Positions 6,957-9,872 of a DNA stretch of 9,872 nucleotides are shown piece by piece. Origin of the DNA: Rhodospirillaceae bacterium (GTDB taxonomy: Bacteria; Pseudomonadota; Alphaproteobacteria; Rhodospirillales; Magnetovibrionaceae); NCBI GenBank assembly GCA_029883045.1, contig JAOUJU010000049.1:1-9872 (forward strand), in the 5' to 3' direction. Every line of letters starts with the position of its first letter. Within the stretch, counting starts at the first letter, position 1. Under the pieces are notes generated by a model. That model was not told where the DNA came from, ran no database searches, and saw nothing but the letters and a program-made list of their open reading frames with translations. The position numbers and the translations under genes are program-made.

Positions 6957-7221
6957 CAATTTTCGCTTAAATACCAGTTCTAGACGATTTTTGGCTTATT
7001 TCCTTGGCATTTCCTAGATATTAATGGCCCACAGGCGTTGAAAGACCATTAGGCCCTATGTACACTGCCGGAAATTTGCCACACTCCGAACCTAGCATAA
7101 AGGTCTGAATGTACGAAGTTTTCACTGTGCCATGACCCGCAAAGTTGGAAAAAATTAACAACACCATGTATTCATTACGCAACATTTATTTATCTGGATT
7201 CGCACCTAGCTCGGAGATTCT
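6957..7221. other. Divergent intergenic region between aroK and the small membrane-peptide gene
   Basis: This 265-base gap separates the minus-strand aroK operon from the plus-strand cluster and should hold promoters for both. Visible structure is limited. TAATGG (7022-7027) and CCATTA (7046-7051) form an inverted repeat with an 18-base loop, each arm lying beside a GGCCC. On the plus strand TTGGAA (7145-7150), 18 bases, TATTCA (7169-7174) is a weak promoter-like pair. GGAG at 7213-7216 serves the ATG at 7222. I find no ORF, tRNA or terminator. Confidence 0.45.
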
Positions 7222-7362
7222 ATGAAAAAGTTTTCTACCCTTATATTTATACTGGTCGTTGCCTCTATTGTGGGAGGCGGAATTTTTTTATCGACTTGGG
7301 ATATTCCGGCCCCCGTGGCAAAGGTTGAAAAGGTAATTCCAGATGAACGTTTCCAGCGTTAA
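7222..7362 (+). CDS. Small single-helix membrane peptide, 46 residues
   Basis: The product starts MKKFSTLIFILVVASIVGGG. That is two lysines followed by a hydrophobic helix (about 4-23), typical of a signal anchor with the N-terminus in the cytoplasm. The short outer tail contains TWDIPAPVAKVEKVIP and ends DERFQR. No signal-peptidase or lipobox site is evident, so it probably stays in the inner membrane with the tail in the periplasm. A Shine-Dalgarno GGAG lies 5 bases before the ATG. The reading frame overlaps the next gene by 20 bases, so the two are likely translated together and may work together. I recall similar WDIPAP-type peptides at this position in related alphaproteobacteria, but could not search. 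Function is unknown. It was called from the start signals, hydrophobic profile and overlap. Confidence 0.72.
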   Translation: MKKFSTLIFILVVASIVGGGIFLSTWDIPAPVAKVEKVIPDERFQR

Positions 7363-9136
7363 ACAAGGCTCCCGGATGGGGGTGATATTTTCCACAATAG
7401 TTTTTACCTTAACTGTTGGTGTCGCGACTGCTGGAATGGCGCAGTCAAACCCGGTTGAGCTCACGCCACCATCATCGCTTGGTAGCGAAGAAACAGTAAT
7501 GCCAGTAGGCGATACTCCGGTCAGACAAAGCCCTAGCGCGTCAGAAGTGCAAATTCAAAACCTTGCAGGAATTAATTTAGACACCATCGGTGTGCTGTCA
7601 CCAGATAAAGGCGGTTTTAATCGCGACCTATGGTATGGCATGGATCGACAAGAGCTTGAAAACTTGTTGGTTAAGCTTTCGGTTACTACCTCATCACCGG
7701 CAACGCGCGATATAATGCGCCGCGTTCTTTTGACCGGTGCCGATGTTCCCGAAGGCGAGAACGGAAAACTTGTGACAATTCGGGCAAAGCTTTTGGCCGA
7801 TATGGGTGACTTTAGCGGCGTTGCAAGGCTTATGGGCGCACTCCCCGGAATGGTTTCACATAAAGAGCTTTTACGCATAGAGGTCGATACTCGCTTATTA
7901 ACCGGCGACAATGCGCGCGCCTGTGAACTGGCGCAGCTGTATATGGCCGATGAAAGTTCAAGCTATTGGCAAAAGGTATTTATATTTTGCCAAGCCCTTG
8001 GCGGGCAGCACGATGCGGCCGCCTTGGGCGTTTCGTTGCTACACGAAATGGGTGCGCGCGATAATGTTTTTTATACCCTAATTGATCACCTTGCGGTTGG
8101 TGGCAAAGTACCAGTCATAGATTCATTGAGCGATCCCAAACCGCTGCATCTGGCTTTGGCCCGGGCAGCAAAAGTAAGGTTCCCATCAGATACAATTGAA
8201 TCAAATCTTCCGGGTGTTCTTCGTGCAATTGCGATCAGCCCCAATGCTAGTACCGAATTACGCCTTGAAGCAGCCGAACGCGCCGAGGTTGCAGGCGCGC
8301 TTCCAGTTGACGCGCTTCGCCAGATTTATGCATCCATCCAGTTTAATCAAGACGAGCTTTCTAGCCCGTTGGCAAATGTTACCAGACGTTCAGGCCCCAT
8401 GAGCAGGGCTTTACTTTATCGCGCGTCGTTGATGCAAACCGTTCCATCGGCCCAAGCAATAGCCCTTTCCCGGGCTCTTACAATGGCGCGCAGTGGTGGC
8501 AGGTATGCCTCTACCGCACGGGCATTCCTGCCGGTGCTAAGTAGGGTAACGCCATCAAGTAATCTTGCGTGGTTTGCGCCAGAGGCAATTAGGGCGTTTT
8601 TGATTACCGAACGCCACAGCGAAGCCATGGCATGGTTTGAAACACTAAAACAAGGTGCTGAAAATAATAAAAAACTAACCAACGAACTTACTTCGCTTAT
8701 GCCAATTGCACGCCTTTCTGGTTTTGCCGGTGCTATGGATTGGGATCTTAAAAATCTTGTTCTGTGGCAAGAAATAATAAAAAAATCCACCGAAGACAAA
8801 GACGTTGCGCGTAATCGTGCGGCGCTTCTTGGCGCGGTATTTGATGCGCTGGGCAATGTTGTTCCTAATGAATATTGGGTACCGCTTGTAGCTGGCCCTG
8901 AGCGTCTTGGTGTGCTGGCACCGCATCCGGCGTTATGGTTTCGCTTAAACGCTGCAGCCGAACGCGCACACGTGGGCGAAACAATTCTTCTTTCTTTGGT
9001 TATTATGGGTAATGGCGGCCCCGATAGCGTTGAGACGGCGGTGCTTCATCGCCTGCTTACGGCTTTGCGCACAGTTGGCCTTGAAAAAGAAGCCCGTGAA
9101 ATTGCGCTCGAGGCTGCGGTTAGCGCTGGCCTATAA
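7343..9136 (+). CDS. Exported alpha-helical protein of unknown function
   Basis: The 597-residue product begins with a probable Sec signal peptide: basic lead with K7 and R11, hydrophobic core at about 13-30, possible cleavage after GMA at 31-33. A proline- and serine-rich linker follows (about 35-70). The remainder is rich in Ala, Leu and Arg and predicted by eye to be nearly all helical. It has repeated helix-pair stretches such as RAKLLADMGDFSGVARLMG (147-165), so a TPR- or Sel1-like solenoid is possible but no consensus repeat is clear. Two cysteines (C194 and C216, the latter in WQKVFIFCQALGG) could form a disulfide in the periplasm. AAAAGG lies 9 bases upstream of the ATG at 7343. It overlaps the small membrane-peptide gene and precedes xerD by 75 bases. 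Homologues are, from memory, sometimes labelled antifreeze glycopeptide polyprotein; no Ala-Ala-Thr repeats are present to justify this. Confidence 0.85.
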   Translation: MNVSSVKQGSRMGVIFSTIVFTLTVGVATAGMAQSNPVELTPPSSLGSEETVMPVGDTPVRQSPSASEVQIQNLAGINLDTIGVLSPDKGGFNRDLWYGMDRQELENLLVKLSVTTSSPATRDIMRRVLLTGADVPEGENGKLVTIRAKLLADMGDFSGVARLMGALPGMVSHKELLRIEVDTRLLTGDNARACELAQLYMADESSSYWQKVFIFCQALGGQHDAAALGVSLLHEMGARDNVFYTLIDHLAVGGKVPVIDSLSDPKPLHLALARAAKVRFPSDTIESNLPGVLRAIAISPNASTELRLEAAERAEVAGALPVDALRQIYASIQFNQDELSSPLANVTRRSGPMSRALLYRASLMQTVPSAQAIALSRALTMARSGGRYASTARAFLPVLSRVTPSSNLAWFAPEAIRAFLITERHSEAMAWFETLKQGAENNKKLTNELTSLMPIARLSGFAGAMDWDLKNLVLWQEIIKKSTEDKDVARNRAALLGAVFDALGNVVPNEYWVPLVAGPERLGVLAPHPALWFRLNAAAERAHVGETILLSLVIMGNGGPDSVETAVLHRLLTALRTVGLEKEAREIALEAAVSAGL

Positions 9137-9211
9137 TATATCAGTAATACATCAGTATTTTATGTTTGTGCTATAAACTTAAAATACAACAAAGCCTGAG
9201 GGAGCTCAAGC
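9137..9211 (+). other. Short spacer before xerD with small repeats and Shine-Dalgarno
   Basis: ATCAGTA occurs twice in a row (9140-9146 and 9151-9157). AATAC and GTATT form a 5-bp inverted repeat around ATCA (9146-9159). Both are AT-rich and too weak for a terminator. GAGGGAG (9198-9204) lies 7 bases before the xerD ATG and is a strong ribosome binding site. TATAAT at 9132-9137 has no -35 partner at a proper distance. Confidence 0.4.
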
Positions 9212-9872
9212 ATGGCAAGGCGCCGCGTCCAAACTGTACCCCTGTCTAGGCACGCAGAAAGCTTCCTTGAAATGCTTGCGGCTGAACGCGGGGCAGCCAA
9301 AAATACCATCGAATCATATGGTCGCGATTTAATGGATTTCACCGAATTTGCAAAAACCTTGGGTAAATCGATTGAACGTGCCGATGGGGCATTAATAAAA
9401 AAATATCTAGCAAAGTTATCATCAACTGGTCTGTCGGCAAAAACCGCAGGGCGCAGGCTTTCAACCCTTAGGCAGTATTTTCGTTTTTTGTATTCCGAAC
9501 GCATTCGCCAAGACGACCCAACCACAGCAATTGACGGGCCGCGTCAGGGCAAAAGCCTGCCCAAATATCTAAGCGAGGACCAAGTAGAAAATTTATTAGA
9601 AGCCGCCCATCGTCATAGTGGCATTGATGGCTTGCGCTTGGTTGCACTGGTTGAGATTTTATACGCAACCGGTCTTCGCGTTAGTGAGCTTGTCAGTATG
9701 GGGTTGCGCGCAATATCACGTGATGGGCGCATATTAACCATTGTCGGCAAGGGCGGTAAGGAACGAATGGTTCCATTATCAGAACCCGCTAGCGATGCGC
9801 TTGTGGCGTATTTAAAGGTTAGGGATAATTTTCTAGGGCGGACAAAAAAATCATCACCTGCTGTTTTTCCCT
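9212..9872 (+). CDS. xerD: Tyrosine recombinase XerD (3' end missing, runs off right edge)
   Basis: XerD with XerC resolves chromosome dimers at dif sites near the terminus, under control of FtsK. The 220 visible residues contain the core-binding SAM-like domain (about 12-105), with HAESFLEMLAAERGAAKNT and the LSTLRQYFRFLY helix. The catalytic domain follows, with the first catalytic arginine in YATGLRVSEL (Arg156) and the catalytic lysine in VGKGGKER (Lys180). Their 24-residue spacing matches E. coli XerD. The HxxR motif, the second His and the nucleophilic Tyr lie beyond the window, so catalytic completeness cannot be judged. The ATG at 9212 has a strong Shine-Dalgarno. Position beside aroK is usual for alphaproteobacterial xerD and argues against a phage integrase. 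XerC cannot be fully excluded from sequence alone. Confidence 0.9.
   Translation, partial: MARRRVQTVPLSRHAESFLEMLAAERGAAKNTIESYGRDLMDFTEFAKTLGKSIERADGALIKKYLAKLSSTGLSAKTAGRRLSTLRQYFRFLYSERIRQDDPTTAIDGPRQGKSLPKYLSEDQVENLLEAAHRHSGIDGLRLVALVEILYATGLRVSELVSMGLRAISRDGRILTIVGKGGKERMVPLSEPASDALVAYLKVRDNFLGRTKKSSPAVFP

Noticed and set aside
6957..6959. TTG one codon before the aroK ATG as the start
   Set aside because: The adjacent ATG is the better start codon and nothing in the leader favours the TTG; the difference is one residue.
8416..8926. Minus-strand open frames opposite the exported-protein gene
   Set aside because: No start signals and no recognisable protein features; the plus strand has a signal peptide, Shine-Dalgarno and full-length frame.
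9132..9137. Perfect TATAAT as an xerD promoter
   Set aside because: It overlaps the stop codon of the preceding gene and no -35-like hexamer lies 16-18 bases upstream; the nearest, TTGCGC at 9102, is 24 bases away.
9212..9872. Phage or integrative-element integrase with nearby attachment site
   Set aside because: The sequence and the 24-residue Arg-Lys spacing fit XerD, the neighbours are core genes, and there is no tRNA or direct repeat pair that looks like an att site.

Overview
The window looks like a chromosomal housekeeping segment of an alphaproteobacterium, probably one of the marine or Rhodospirillales-like lineages with moderate, somewhat AT-leaning base composition. The evidence is gene content and order: cobT-cobS-J-domain protein facing bolA, and aroK-aroB-CNNM/CBS protein facing xerD. 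Both arrangements are typical of alphaproteobacteria. I see no insertion sequence, phage gene, tRNA, rRNA, CRISPR array or toxin-antitoxin pair. The lineage is an inference, and no species can be named from this sequence.

Left part (1-3429). A minus-strand cluster reads J-domain protein, cobS, cobT. CobT runs off the left edge just after its von Willebrand A metal-binding motif. CobS (AAA+ ATPase) and CobT are the two small subunits of the aerobic cobaltochelatase that puts cobalt into the corrin ring; the large subunit CobN is not in the window. The J-domain protein carries an N-terminal Cys/His cluster. Divergently transcribed from it is a bolA-family gene.

Middle (3430-6956). An AT-rich leader precedes a small ribbon-helix-helix protein that starts at TTG. 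It converges on a minus-strand operon that reads aroK (shikimate kinase), aroB (3-dehydroquinate synthase), then a CNNM/CBS (HlyC/CorC-type) membrane protein. aroK and aroB overlap by TTGA. In front of the CNNM/CBS gene a perfect AGGAGG lies 30 bases from the ATG, and the spacer can fold into a hairpin that would leave a normal effective distance. This is the most unusual local signal in the window.

Right part (6957-9872). A 265-base divergent intergenic region is followed by a 46-codon gene for a one-helix membrane peptide. It overlaps a 597-codon gene for an exported, alpha-helical protein of unknown function. After 75 bases comes xerD, the chromosome-dimer-resolution recombinase, cut by the right edge before its last catalytic residues.

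Most of the window is ordinary core genome. The parts that lack a known function are the small membrane peptide with its exported partner and the Cys/His J-domain protein beside BolA. No clear undescribed multi-gene system is visible.
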